A stretch of DNA of 64,000 nucleotides from Archangium sp. (GTDB lineage: Bacteria > Myxococcota > Myxococcia > Myxococcales > Myxococcaceae): NCBI GenBank assembly GCA_030681645.1, contig JAUXRX010000017.1:1-64000 (forward strand). Reading direction: 5' to 3'. This document shows positions 10,001-20,485 of this stretch, piece after piece. Under the pieces are notes generated by a model that saw only the letters and a list, made by a program, of their open reading frames with translations, did not search any database and was not told the DNA's origin. The position numbers and the translations under genes are program-made. Positions within the stretch are counted from its first letter, which is position 1; each line of letters begins with the position of its first letter.

Positions 10001-10105
10001 TTTCACTCCGGAGCGGCTGTCTTCGCTCCGGTGTCTCTCACCGGCCGAGCCCTCCTGCACTCCGCGGGTATGTTGGTGGCTCGATCGTCAACAGGAGCAG
10101 CACCC

Positions 10106-11146
<1,041 letters not shown>

Positions 11147-11290
11147 GTCGTCCCCGCTCCCTCGAAACGGGGAGCGGACCTCAGCCCGGCGGTGGTCGTC
11201 GGGCTGCTCCACAAAACCGCGGCGAGTTCTTCGTCGCGATTACCTCCTCCCGGTACCTGAGACGGCCGGTGGGGTTCGAAAGCAGGCGTC

Positions 11291-11704
11291 ATGGAACACC
11301 GAGTCGGATACCGAAAGCTTCAGCGCACCACCGCACACCGCATCGCGATGCTGCGCAACATGGTCACCTCGCTGCTCGAGCACGAGCGCATCGAGACCAC
11401 CCTCCCGAAGGCCAAGGAGGCCCGCCGGCTTGCCGAGCGGATCATCACGCTGGGCAAGAAGGGTGGCGTGCACAACGCCCGCCTGGCCGCCCGTCACGTG
11501 AAGAACCGCGACGTTCTCCAGAAGGTCTTCGGAGAGCTGAAGGATCGCTACTCCAAGCGCGCTGGCGGCTACACCCGCATTCTGAAGGGTCACTTCCGCA
11601 AGGGTGACGCCGCCGACATCGCCATCATCGAGCTCGTCGATCGCAAGGAGAAGGCCTTCGAGGCTGCTCCGACGACCGAGACCGAGACCGAGAAGAAAGC
11701 CTAA
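11291..11704 (+). CDS. rplQ: 50S ribosomal protein L17
   Basis: 137 residues. L17 lies near the tunnel exit. The start [37 protein letters not shown] and [25 protein letters not shown] match the family; a Glu/Thr-rich tail of ~15 residues ends the protein. It closes the alpha operon. The 144-bp gap from rpoA holds two hairpins (CCGCTCCC/GGGAGCGG and AGCCCG/CGGGCT) without T-runs. Confidence 0.97.
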   Translation: MEHRVGYRKLQRTTAHRIAMLRNMVTSLLEHERIETTLPKAKEARRLAERIITLGKKGGVHNARLAARHVKNRDVLQKVFGELKDRYSKRAGGYTRILKGHFRKGDAADIAIIELVDRKEKAFEAAPTTETETEKKA

Positions 11705-11733
11705 ACCCGTCACGTCGTGACGAAGTCGCTCGC

Positions 11734-11763
11734 GCCCCGTTCGGTCTCTGTGACCGGCGGGGC
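11734..11763 (+). terminator. Terminator hairpin after rplQ
   Basis: GCCCCG (11734-11739) pairs with CGGGGC (11758-11763), and an inner stem CGGTC/GACCG closes the loop. A perfect 6-bp stem CGTCAC/GTGACG lies just upstream. There is no long T-run, so efficiency is uncertain, but the position marks the end of the ribosomal cluster. Confidence 0.5.
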
Positions 11764-11782
11764 GTGTGCTTTGGTGCTCCCC

Positions 11783-12589
11783 ATGTCGCTGCGCCTCGCG
11801 CTCGGAGTCGGACTGCTGGTCGGGCTCATCATCGCCTCGTGCCGTGAGCCCTGTGACGCTGAGACGTGCGGTGGCTGCTGCGATGCCAGCGGCGAATGCC
11901 AGCTCGGCACGAAGGTCGCGGCGTGCGGCAGAGGCGGGCTGGTGTGCTCGACCTGCAACCGCGGAGGGACCTGCAGCCGACAGGTCTGCGTCGGGGGCAC
12001 TTCAGAAGATGGTGGTCTGGACGACGCGGGCACGATCACCGGAGACGGGGGCTGCTCCATCGGGCTGTGCGGGCAGCAGGTCTGCAACGTCGTCAGCGGG
12101 ACCTGTGAGACAGGCGCGAGCTGCGATCTCATGGTGGCCCAGCCCGCCGGCTGCGGCTCTGGCCACGTCTGTACCGCTGGAGGCTGCCGTGACGTCGCGC
12201 GGCCGCAGTGCATGAACTTCGGGCCCCAGTCAGCGCCACTGCGCTGGAACCCCGGCGTCAACTTCGGCCCGGTGATCACTGGCGCACGCGGGGTCTCGTT
12301 CGGACTGGACGTCGCCCGGTGCCCGGCCGGTTCTTCGAAGCGGGCGGTCGTCGAGCTTGTCGCGTACGACTTCCAGTCGCGCTTCGTCGATGGCGGGTAT
12401 CCCAGGCTCTTTCTCTACCGTGAGGGGCAGACCTTCGGAACTGTCTCTGACGGTGTCACGGTGACCTCCTCGAATCAGGGAGGGGTGGCGACGCTGCTCG
12501 TCTCTCAGTGCGGCCCAGAGTCGGTCGCCTCATTGACCGTCGGCTACGCGTTCGAGAATGGCAACGGCGTCTGCATCAGCCTGCCGTGA
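11783..12589 (+). CDS. Cys-rich lipoprotein, unknown function
   Basis: 268 residues from ATG 11783. The first 20 residues are a lipoprotein signal peptide ending in a lipobox (IASC). Two Cys-rich modules follow (CDAETCGGCCDASGECQLG and CSIGLCGQQVCNVVSGTCETG) separated by an Asp/Gly linker (GGLDDAGTITGDGG). The C-terminal ~110 residues look like a small beta domain with no family I recognise. This build is common in myxobacterial surface lipoproteins. It starts 20 bp after the terminator and is probably monocistronic. Confidence 0.8.
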   Translation: MSLRLALGVGLLVGLIIASCREPCDAETCGGCCDASGECQLGTKVAACGRGGLVCSTCNRGGTCSRQVCVGGTSEDGGLDDAGTITGDGGCSIGLCGQQVCNVVSGTCETGASCDLMVAQPAGCGSGHVCTAGGCRDVARPQCMNFGPQSAPLRWNPGVNFGPVITGARGVSFGLDVARCPAGSSKRAVVELVAYDFQSRFVDGGYPRLFLYREGQTFGTVSDGVTVTSSNQGGVATLLVSQCGPESVASLTVGYAFENGNGVCISLP

Positions 12590-12844
12590 TGTGAGCGGGA
12601 CCGGGACAATCAAACTGTGGAGTCGTTGACGGCGTGACGGCCATGCCGCTGCATGCTCCCTCACCCTCGCCCCCCGAGCCCATCGAGCGCGCGATGGAGA
12701 TCGTCCCGAGGCTCAGCACCCGGCGGCGACCCGGTGATTGCAGCGGGGTGATGGCTCCCGACCGCGCGGCCTCGAGCGCAGTCCGCGTGACCGGCCGGTC
12801 TGAATCGGCTGGAGGCGCCCTCGACGTTCCGGTAACTCGCGCGC
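12590..12844. other. Intergenic region, nothing recognised
   Basis: 255 bp between the lipoprotein gene and the TIGR04552-like gene. ORFs here on either strand have compositions typical of shadow frames. No convincing promoter pair, terminator or repeat was found; the upstream half ends the lipoprotein transcript and the downstream half should hold the next promoter. Confidence 0.5.
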
Positions 12845-13954
12845 GTGGCGCTCAAACACCAGCCGACGCTGCCGGACCTGCCGGCCAGACGGGTCGAGGA
12901 GATGGGGCTCAAAGAGCTCGAGCGCCTTCGGCTCGTCCTGCGCGGCGGCTCTGTCATCGAGTGGCGCCGCATGCACTTCACGACCTGGGACGAGGTCGAT
13001 CGGTTCATCCGGCTCTGCCAGATCGACCCGACCCAACGGCACGACGAGGCGTGGGTGCGACAGGTCTTGAGCGACGCGGTCGAGTACCTGCGCCGCACGT
13101 TCGACTACAAGGTGGCCGACGCGGTCGCGAACCCCAACATGATCCACGATCTGTTCCTGCTGGCCTCAGGACAGGTCGACAAGAAGTACCGGAAGATCGC
13201 CTGCGTCGTGTTGAAGGTGATGCACGTCATTCAGCACATCGAAGCGCGCGATCTGCTCTTCAAGACGGCGGTGTCGGAGGCCGGCCTCGCTGAGATGGTG
13301 ACGGAGCGGGTCGTCGCGGTGATCGACGACGCGAAGGCCAAGGGCCTGCCGATCGTCGAGTTCTCGGACTCCATCAAGGCGCGCGAGTCGGTGATCACCA
13401 AGCTGATCGCCAAGAAGGACTCGACCGCGGCCGCCGTCTACGATCGCACGCGGTTCCGCATCATCGTGAAGGAGCGCGACGACGTATTGCCGACGCTCTA
13501 CTTCCTCATGCAGCGGCTGATTCCGTTCAACTTCATGGTGCCCGCGCAGACCGAGAACACGCTCCTGCGCTTCAAGGATCTGCTCGCGCAGTACCCGAAC
13601 TTCAGGAAGTACGCGAAGCAGCTGCACCTCGACGTCGACTACGAGGAGCGCGAAGAGGGCAAACGAGGCAACGCCTTCTCGGGCTCGACGTACCGCATTT
13701 TGAACTTCGTCGCCGACGTGCCCATTCGCCTCGACGCGTACCTGCCGCCGCCTGAGTACGACGATCGCAGCCGGCGCGGCCGCATCACGCTGGCGACGTG
13801 CGAGTTTCAGATCGCCGACGAGAAGCAGGCCGCCGAGAACGAGAAGGGCGAGAACTCGCACGAGCGCTACAAGCAGCGGCAGCGTGACGTGGTGCTCAAG
13901 CGCCTGTCGCGCGGGCTGGTCGTGCCGAAGCGGCGCCGGTCCTCCGAGCCCTGA
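12845..13954 (+). CDS. TIGR04552-like protein with RelA/SpoT-type nucleotidyltransferase features
   Basis: 369 residues from GTG 12845. I recognise it from memory as close to the myxobacterial family TIGR04552, of unknown function. Residues 1-170 are mostly helical. From ~175 the order of motifs parallels a (p)ppGpp synthetase domain: a basic SIKARESVITKLIAKK stretch (176-191) like the R-x-K...S...K loop, YDRTRFRIIV (199-208) with Asp200 like the D of DLTAVRIIV, SGSTYRIL (279-286) like GYQSLH, and EFQI (320-323) like the catalytic E of EIQIRT. No HD hydrolase, TGS or ACT domain is seen. The coding call is firm; the fold and activity are inference. Confidence 0.85.
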   Translation: MALKHQPTLPDLPARRVEEMGLKELERLRLVLRGGSVIEWRRMHFTTWDEVDRFIRLCQIDPTQRHDEAWVRQVLSDAVEYLRRTFDYKVADAVANPNMIHDLFLLASGQVDKKYRKIACVVLKVMHVIQHIEARDLLFKTAVSEAGLAEMVTERVVAVIDDAKAKGLPIVEFSDSIKARESVITKLIAKKDSTAAAVYDRTRFRIIVKERDDVLPTLYFLMQRLIPFNFMVPAQTENTLLRFKDLLAQYPNFRKYAKQLHLDVDYEEREEGKRGNAFSGSTYRILNFVADVPIRLDAYLPPPEYDDRSRRGRITLATCEFQIADEKQAAENEKGENSHERYKQRQRDVVLKRLSRGLVVPKRRRSSEP

Positions 13955-14000
13955 CGACCTCGGCGTCGACGCAAGTCGCGTCTGAAGAAGGGATCGTCAC

Positions 14001-14381
14001 GTGGAGCAATCCAGCCGGCCGGTCAGCGGTCTCTTCGAAGCAGTCAGGTCGGTCGCTCGAAGGCGGAGTGCACACTTCTGCGCCGTGTGGACTGCCGAGA
14101 CCGGACTGCTTCAGGACGGGGAAGTGAATACGCTCGCGGACGCTCTGCTTGGAGATCCTCAGCGTGTTCGAAGCACGCTCGAGTTCCTGAGCCGTCGTCC
14201 AGTGCCGCGGATGTGGGGGCAGGGGGGAGATCTGCTCGTCTTTCACGTGACGCCTTCGTTGCTCATGGCGGTGGGCTTCTTCGGCGGCACGGTTGCCGAT
14301 GCAACGAAGTGGTACGAGACCGCTGTAGAGGTGTCGGGCGAGTTGGAGGACTTGAACGCGTCGTCCGAGCCGCGGAAGTGA
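14001..14381 (+). CDS. Hypothetical protein, possibly roadblock/LC7-like
   Basis: 126 residues from GTG 14001 with GAAGAAGGGA upstream. The order of segments (a helix, then AVWTAETGLLQDGE, a helical part, then DLLVFHVTPSLLMAVGFFGG and a closing helix) resembles roadblock/LC7 proteins, which in myxobacteria partner small GTPases such as MglA. Third-position GC is lower than in neighbours, and no partner GTPase is adjacent. The opposite-strand frame looks like a shadow. Confidence 0.5.
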   Translation: MEQSSRPVSGLFEAVRSVARRRSAHFCAVWTAETGLLQDGEVNTLADALLGDPQRVRSTLEFLSRRPVPRMWGQGGDLLVFHVTPSLLMAVGFFGGTVADATKWYETAVEVSGELEDLNASSEPRK

Positions 14382-14645
14382 CGTGCCGCTGGATGTGCGC
14401 GGTTCGACGCTCGTCGTCAACGTGCCTGGGAGCCGATCACTCGCGTCCAGAGAGCGTCGGCGGGCGCAGCGCAGACCCCCGCGGCACAGACGAGGAGCTC
14501 GCGCCGGTTCGGCGAAGGGCGTCGTGACTCGCTGCCAGAATGGCGAACACCGCGAAGGCTGAACGGCCGTCGTGGCGTGTGGCGCGGTGTTGTCGTGGCC
14601 TGGCGCTTGCGGTGACCTCGGACGCCGATCGTCTGCGGGATCTCC

Positions 14646-15457
14646 ATGACCGTCCTCATCATCCTCAGCGTCATGAGCTTCGCGTGGTGGGGCGCACAGG
14701 CGCTCCTCTTCCTCCGCGCCCGCTGGAGCGTGCACCAGGTCGGCGCGTGCTCGACTTCATCACCATCTTCCCGCGCGTTCGTCTGACGGGCCTCGCCCTT
14801 CGGCTGTCGCTGGCGACGATGTTCCGGGTGCTGATCCTCTTCACCCGGCCATGGGCGGTGCGCGACCGACGCTCCAGCGCGTTCATGGGCGTCGGGGCCT
14901 TCAACCTCGTCCGCCGGTCCGCGTTCGCGAAGACGCGCGGGCTCGAGTGGCTGAAAATGGAGACCGGAGACGACGTCGCGCTCGGCCGGATGATGAAGGT
15001 CAGCGGCGCTCCGTGTGAGGTGTTCCTCGGCGGTGAGGCCGTGCACCTCGAGTTCTACCCGAGCTACGGCGTGATGATGCGCGCGGTCGAGAAGAACGGC
15101 GCCTCGGCACCTGCGGTCGCGCTCTTCGCGGCGTGCGGCGGGCTCGTGCTCCTCGAGCTGGGCTTCGTCGCCGGGTGGGCGCTCGGTGGTGGGTGGGCCG
15201 TCGGAACAACGGTCGTCGCCGTGCTCGGGCCCGCGCTCAACCTCCTGGTCGGCCGGTGGCTGGGCTTTCCCACCTCGACCTGCCCACTGGCCGCGCTCGG
15301 GGTGTTGCCGTTCGGCTTCGTGATGGTTCGCTCGGCAGCGCTGGCCCTGCTGCGCGGTGGGGTGATCTGGCGCGACACGTTCTACCCGACGAAGACGGTC
15401 GCCGAGGGTCGTCGCATGTTCGGGAGTCCCTCAACCGACCCTGTCTCGAAGCAGTGA
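14646..15457 (+). pseudogene. Family 2 glycosyltransferase remnant with internal deletion and frameshift
   Basis: ATG 14646 opens a 46-codon frame (MTVLIILSVMSFAWWGAQAL...) that looks like the N-terminal membrane helix of a membrane GT2 enzyme and stops at 14784-14786. The C-terminal half continues in another frame from about 14750: VLDFITIFPRVRL, MGVGAFNLVRRSAF, the D-D-x-x-LG acceptor region (METGDDVALGRMMK), EKNGASA and several membrane helices up to the TGA at 15457. The catalytic GT-A part with its DXD motif, roughly 120-150 residues, is missing between them. The gene is therefore probably dead. Confidence 0.65.
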
Positions 15458-15609
15458 GCCTCGAGCGGGCCCGATGGGTCAACGCTGAGTCGAACCACCG
15501 CGCCCACGCCGAACACGCCGTGCTCGTGCCGTCGCTGTCCGATCGCGACCTGCGCATCATGACGCCCATCCTCGAGTCCCTCGTCATGGCTGACCCGCTT
15601 CACGACACC

Positions 15610-16296
15610 TCACGGCACGACGAGCACGATCATCGCGGTGATGTTGTGGCTCATGCGATCGGCCTGCGGGGCAGGGCGGTTGACCACGTTGTTCATGTAC
15701 CCAAGCTCGAACTGCCACGCCGCCACCTTCACGTTCACCCCGACGAACGCGCGGTTCTGATCGAAGCCGGCGACGGGCCCACGCTCCACCGAGTTCAAGG
15801 TGACGAAGAGTTCGTCGAACACCGCGAGGCCCCAGGGCGACTCGGGCCCGAAGCGGATCACCGCGCGCACCATGTGCCGCAGCCGGTACGAGGGCCCGCT
15901 GGTGTAGGCGATGAATCGCTCTTCGGTGCGGAACCGGTTCACGAGGTTCACCACGCCGAACTTCTGCTCGACCAACAACTGCTGCCAGGGCCGCTGCTCG
16001 TCTCGGTACGAGGGCGTGAACGAGGGCGTCCACCCATAGCCCGCCCAGAGCGACACCTCGGGCGTCAGCTGAAAGCCCACTGCAGGCCGAAGCAGCAGCC
16101 GATCGAAGCGGCCGGTCGTCAGGCTCACCCGAGGCTGGGCCTCGGCGAACCAGCGCGCCTTGCCTTCGCGGCCCCACACAGTCAGCAACGACCAGCTCGC
16201 GAGCTCATGCTCCATCGCCTGGGCGCGAGCTGATCCCGACACCGCCATCGCCACGACGAGCAACCACCGCACGGCCTGCTGTTCAGCACGACGCAC
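15610..16296 (-). CDS. DUF2490-type outer-membrane beta-barrel-like protein
   Basis: 228 residues from GTG 16296. I chose this start because the longer in-frame ORF runs through the groEL terminator hairpin, while GTG 16296 gives an ordinary signal peptide (RWLLVVAMAVSGSARAQA). The mature part has alternating strands typical of DUF2490 proteins: RWFAEAQPRV, LLLRPAVGFQLTPEVSLWAGYGW, LVNRFRTEERF, GFDQNRAFVGVNVKV and a C-terminal barrel strand. Function is unknown. It converges on the glycosyltransferase remnant. Confidence 0.8.
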   Translation of the reverse strand: MRRAEQQAVRWLLVVAMAVSGSARAQAMEHELASWSLLTVWGREGKARWFAEAQPRVSLTTGRFDRLLLRPAVGFQLTPEVSLWAGYGWTPSFTPSYRDEQRPWQQLLVEQKFGVVNLVNRFRTEERFIAYTSGPSYRLRHMVRAVIRFGPESPWGLAVFDELFVTLNSVERGPVAGFDQNRAFVGVNVKVAAWQFELGYMNNVVNRPAPQADRMSHNITAMIVLVVP

Positions 16297-16318
16297 GCGA
16301 CGGCTCCACGAAAGACGA

Positions 16319-16351
16319 AGGCCCCCGAAACCGAAAAGGTTCCGGAGGCCT
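16319..16351 (-). terminator. Intrinsic terminator after groEL
   Basis: A 33-nt hairpin with two 14-nt arms (12 of 14 positions paired) around a 5-nt loop. It starts AGGCC and ends GGCCT on +, with TCTTTCG following on the minus strand. It lies 41 bp past the groEL stop and ahead of the downstream DUF2490 gene. Confidence 0.75.
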
Positions 16352-16391
16352 CGAACAGCACCCAACTCATCCGAAGACGAGTCGGAAGGGC

Positions 16392-18074
<1,683 letters not shown>

Positions 18075-18365
18075 TCACTTCTCGATGATGCCCAGCACGT
18101 CCTCTTCACGGATGATGAGGTGCTCGTCGCCCTCGATCTTGATCTCCGTGCCCGAGTACTTGCTGAAGAGGATGGTGTCGCCGGCCTTGATGTCCATCGG
18201 GCGAACCTTGCCGTCCTCGAGGATCTTGCCGTTGCCGACCGCGATCACCTTCGCCTCGAGCGGCTTCTCCTTGGCCGAGTCGGGGATGATGATGCCGCCC
18301 TTGGTCTTCGTGTCTTCCGCGATGCGCTTGACGATCAACCGGTCGTGCAGGGGACGAATCTTCAT
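18075..18365 (-). CDS. groES: 10 kDa co-chaperonin GroES
   Basis: 96 residues from ATG 18365; the longer ORF upstream runs through the promoter and CIRCE and is not coding. GroES caps GroEL. The mobile loop ([19 protein letters not shown], about residues 17-35), [35 protein letters not shown] and the end LGIIEK are typical. Transcription starts near 18441 from the TTGACG/TATATC promoter. Confidence 0.98.
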   Translation of the reverse strand: MKIRPLHDRLIVKRIAEDTKTKGGIIIPDSAKEKPLEAKVIAVGNGKILEDGKVRPMDIKAGDTILFSKYSGTEIKIEGDEHLIIREEDVLGIIEK

Positions 18366-18405
18366 GGTCGTAGCTCCGTGTGTTTGGGTGACTGCGGGTT
18401 GCCGG

Positions 18406-18432
18406 TTAGCACTCGACCACTTCGAGTGCCAG
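18406..18432 (-). promoter_or_regulatory. CIRCE element 1 (HrcA operator) in the groES leader
   Basis: On + it reads TTAGCACTC, nine bases, GAGTGCCAG; 7 of 9 arm positions are complementary. It matches the CIRCE consensus TTAGCACTC-N9-GAGTGCTAA bound by the heat-shock repressor HrcA. It lies just downstream of the predicted groES transcription start, the usual place for repression. No hrcA gene is in this window. Confidence 0.9.
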
Positions 18433-18448
18433 AGCCGATGGCGCGGTG

Positions 18449-18476
18449 GATATAACTCCGACTCCCCGAGCGTCAA
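18449..18476 (-). promoter_or_regulatory. Sigma-70 promoter of groESL
   Basis: Read on the minus strand: -35 TTGACG (18476-18471), 16-bp spacer, -10 TATATC (18454-18449). The predicted start is about 18441, giving a leader of ~76 nt that contains CIRCE 1. Both hexamers are close to consensus, so the operon is likely strong when HrcA is released. Confidence 0.8.
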
Positions 18477-18484
18477 GGCACGAA

Positions 18485-18511
18485 CTGGCACTTCATGGGG
18501 TTGAGTGCCAG
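18485..18511. promoter_or_regulatory. CIRCE-like element 2
   Basis: CTGGCACTT, nine bases, GAGTGCCAG: arms complementary at 8 of 9 positions with the same 9-bp spacing as CIRCE. It lies just upstream of the groES -35 box, between the divergent promoters, so it could affect either direction. Its left arm differs from the consensus TTAGCACTC at several outer bases. Confidence 0.65.
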
Positions 18512-18529
18512 CCGGGTCGAGGGCGGCCG

Positions 18530-18556
18530 TTGGCGCTTGATCTGAGTGAGTGCCAG
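18530..18556. promoter_or_regulatory. CIRCE-like element 3
   Basis: TTGGCGCTT, nine bases, GAGTGCCAG. The right arm is identical to that of elements 1 and 2, the left arm is weaker. It lies 30 bp upstream of the -35 box of the rightward promoter. Centres of the three elements are about 79 and 45 bp apart. Confidence 0.5.
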
Positions 18557-18585
18557 CGCAACCACCCGAAATATCTGGGGGATTT

Positions 18586-18614
18586 TTGTAACGACAGGCC
18601 TGTGCCGATACGAT
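18586..18614 (+). promoter_or_regulatory. Sigma-70-type promoter of the gene at 18641
   Basis: -35 TTGTAA (18586-18591), 17-bp spacer, -10 TACGAT (18609-18614). The start would be near 18621, giving a ~20-nt leader that contains GGAGAGATGGAGG, a good Shine-Dalgarno, before ATG 18641. Confidence 0.65.
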
Positions 18615-18640
18615 CAGGGAGAGATGGAGGTCGTTCGAGC

Positions 18641-19237
18641 ATGAGTCAATTGGTCCTGAGTGGTTCCCTCAAAGAGTTCTTCCGGATGCTGGTGGGCGAG
18701 GTGGTCAAGCGGCAGCGGGTGTCGATCGAGGAGGTGACGGAGTTCTACGTCGTCAACCTGCTCTCGGACTACGCCAAGGCCGAGAAGCTGTTCACCCAGG
18801 AGGTGGACGGCAAGCGGGAGACCGAGCCGCTGGCCGTGCTGTACCACCGGGCGCTGCAGCAGGAGCGGGAGGAGAAGATCCGCACGCTGCGGCAGCTGGG
18901 CGACGTCTCGCTCTACACGGCGGGCTTCTTCAACAGCTCGCTCAAGGACAGCGTGGTGGGGGCTGACTACTACGTGCAGATGGGCCGCAACGCGTACAGC
19001 GCGGTGGCCGATCTCGCGGGCACCTCGGCGTTCGCGGGCGTGTACCAGGAGCTGTGCCTCAAGTTCTCCTCGCTGGTGGAGGTGCTCGAGGAGATCTCGG
19101 CGCGCGGGCTGGCCGCGACGGGGCCGCAGGGGCAGCTCAAGGTGTTCGAGACCTGGTCGCGCACGGGCAACAACCGGCTGGAGCAGGTGCTGATCGACTC
19201 GGGGATGTTGCCGGCCAAGAAGCTGCTGGCGAACTGA
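18641..19237 (+). CDS. Uncharacterised helical protein, divergent from groESL
   Basis: 198 residues from ATG 18641, which has GGAGG upstream; the longer in-frame ORF would run through the promoter region. I do not recognise the family. The sequence is soluble, acidic and almost wholly helical ([78 protein letters not shown]), with no signal peptide or membrane segment. It shares its promoter region with groES and is followed after 63 bp by another unknown gene, probably in one operon. Confidence 0.85.
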   Translation: MSQLVLSGSLKEFFRMLVGEVVKRQRVSIEEVTEFYVVNLLSDYAKAEKLFTQEVDGKRETEPLAVLYHRALQQEREEKIRTLRQLGDVSLYTAGFFNSSLKDSVVGADYYVQMGRNAYSAVADLAGTSAFAGVYQELCLKFSSLVEVLEEISARGLAATGPQGQLKVFETWSRTGNNRLEQVLIDSGMLPAKKLLAN

Positions 19238-19269
19238 CATGCGCACAGTTCAAACGGAGCGAAGTCCCC

Positions 19270-19293
19270 CCGTTCACCCCGAGCGGAGTCGAG
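19270..19293 (+). repeat. Dispersed 24-bp repeat (REP-like), copy between two unknown genes
   Basis: The 24-mer starts CCGTTCACCCCGAG and ends GAGTCGAG. It matches, with one mismatch, the inverted right arm of the palindromic pair at 39665-39741. Similar tracts are scattered in many high-GC genomes as REP-like intergenic units. Here it sits 7 bp before the next start codon. Confidence 0.6.
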
Positions 19294-19300
19294 GGGCCTG

Positions 19301-19927
19301 ATGCTCGACGCCATCCAGGAGCAGCTCGAAGCCATCTACGGGATCCGCGCCGAGTACCGGGCGAAGGACTTCCTCGTCGACTCCGACGCGGCTCGCAGGC
19401 TGGGTGGCTCGGGGCGTTCGCGCGAGGAGCTGCTGCTCTCGGAAGACGGTCAGGAGGTCGCGCTCTACATCGAGCCTTCGCTGCTCGCGCGCGTGTCCTC
19501 CGCTGATCCCAAAGGTGCGATGACGGCAGACATGGGCGACTTCTGCGAGGTGGCAGAGGGCGTGTCGCACTTCCTGTACGTGGTGCACACCGTGAAGCAG
19601 GAGCGCACGGTTTCACTGCTCGAGTTGGAAGCGCAGGCCGAGGTGGATAAGTTCGCGGTCTGCACGCTGCTCGAGTGGGGACTCAACGTGGGTCGTTGGG
19701 CCGGGTCTCTCGTCGGTCGCCTCTTCGAGCAGGTGCAGCTTCGTCCCAACCTCACCGAGCCTGAGCGGTGGCGGTACACCGAGGCCAACCGGCTGGCGAA
19801 GTCGTACTGCGAGCGGCTGCTGCCGATGGTGCGCTCGGGGCGGATGGACCGATTGCTCGCCGAGCTGCGCCACGGGTACCGGCTCGGGGCCGAGGCGAAG
19901 CTGGCCTATTTCGGGCGTGCCCGCTGA
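19301..19927 (+). CDS. Uncharacterised protein, second of a pair
   Basis: 208 residues from ATG 19301. No family recognised. N-terminal ~110 residues look alpha/beta (YGIRAEYRAKDFLVDSD, ELLLSEDGQEVALYIEPSLLARV, FCEVAEGVSHFLYVVHTVKQERTVSLLELEAQAEVDKFAV), the rest helical (RWRYTEANRLAKSYCERLLPMVRSGRMDRLLAELRHGYRLG). No export signal. It is probably cotranscribed with the preceding gene, so both may act together. Confidence 0.85.
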   Translation: MLDAIQEQLEAIYGIRAEYRAKDFLVDSDAARRLGGSGRSREELLLSEDGQEVALYIEPSLLARVSSADPKGAMTADMGDFCEVAEGVSHFLYVVHTVKQERTVSLLELEAQAEVDKFAVCTLLEWGLNVGRWAGSLVGRLFEQVQLRPNLTEPERWRYTEANRLAKSYCERLLPMVRSGRMDRLLAELRHGYRLGAEAKLAYFGRAR

Positions 19928-19951
19928 CGGCGGCGTGACTAAAACCCCGGG

Positions 19952-20401
19952 GTGGTCGCGACGCGGGAATACTCAGCCGGTGGCGTCGTGCTCCGCCAGG
20001 TCGAGGGGCGCACCGAGGTCGCGGTCATCAAGCCGGCCGGCCGCAACGTGCTCGCGCTCCCGAAGGGACACATCGAGAAGGGCGAGACGTCCCAGAAGAC
20101 CGCCGAGCGCGAGATCTTCGAGGAGACGGGCCTGGTCGTCGTCTGCATCAAGAAGCTCGGCGACGTGAAGTACGTGTACCGGTTCAAGGGCAAGACCATC
20201 TTCAAGTGCGTCAGCTTCTACGTCTTCCGCTGGGACTCCGGGGAGATCGATCAGATCGCCGAGTCGATGCGGAAGGAGGTCGACGTGGCGAAGTGGATCC
20301 CCATCGAAGAGGCGGTGGCGCGGCTGAGCTACCCCGGCGAGCGCGACATGACCGGGCGCGTGCTCGACGAGCTGATCAGCGAGATCGTCACGCCATCTTG
20401 A
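19952..20401 (+). CDS. Nudix hydrolase
   Basis: 149 residues from GTG 19952. The complete Nudix box is visible: G39-x5-E45-x7-R53-E54-x2-E57-E58-x-G60, which binds divalent metal and cleaves nucleoside-diphosphate-linked compounds. AGGVVLR at residues 9-15 and LPKGHIEKGE are typical of the diadenosine-polyphosphate/MutT-like group. The substrate cannot be read from sequence. It starts 24 bp after the preceding gene. Confidence 0.93.
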   Translation: MVATREYSAGGVVLRQVEGRTEVAVIKPAGRNVLALPKGHIEKGETSQKTAEREIFEETGLVVVCIKKLGDVKYVYRFKGKTIFKCVSFYVFRWDSGEIDQIAESMRKEVDVAKWIPIEEAVARLSYPGERDMTGRVLDELISEIVTPS

Positions 20402-20485
20402 GGGTCGGGGAGAGGGCCAACACAACTCAGCCCCGCCACCTCATCGAGGGAGCAGGGCCGAGGTGAACTGCGAGCGGTTGTTTCT

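Noticed and set aside
12634..13293. 219-codon ORF overlapping the start of the TIGR04552-like gene
   Set aside because: Arg/Ala-rich shadow composition and in another frame of a clear coding gene; no recognisable motif.
14417..14530. Minus-strand stretch reading NRRELLVCAAGVCAAPADALW, reminiscent of a twin-arginine start
   Set aside because: No start codon in frame near it and a stop soon after; it lies in a region of shadow frames opposite the dead glycosyltransferase.
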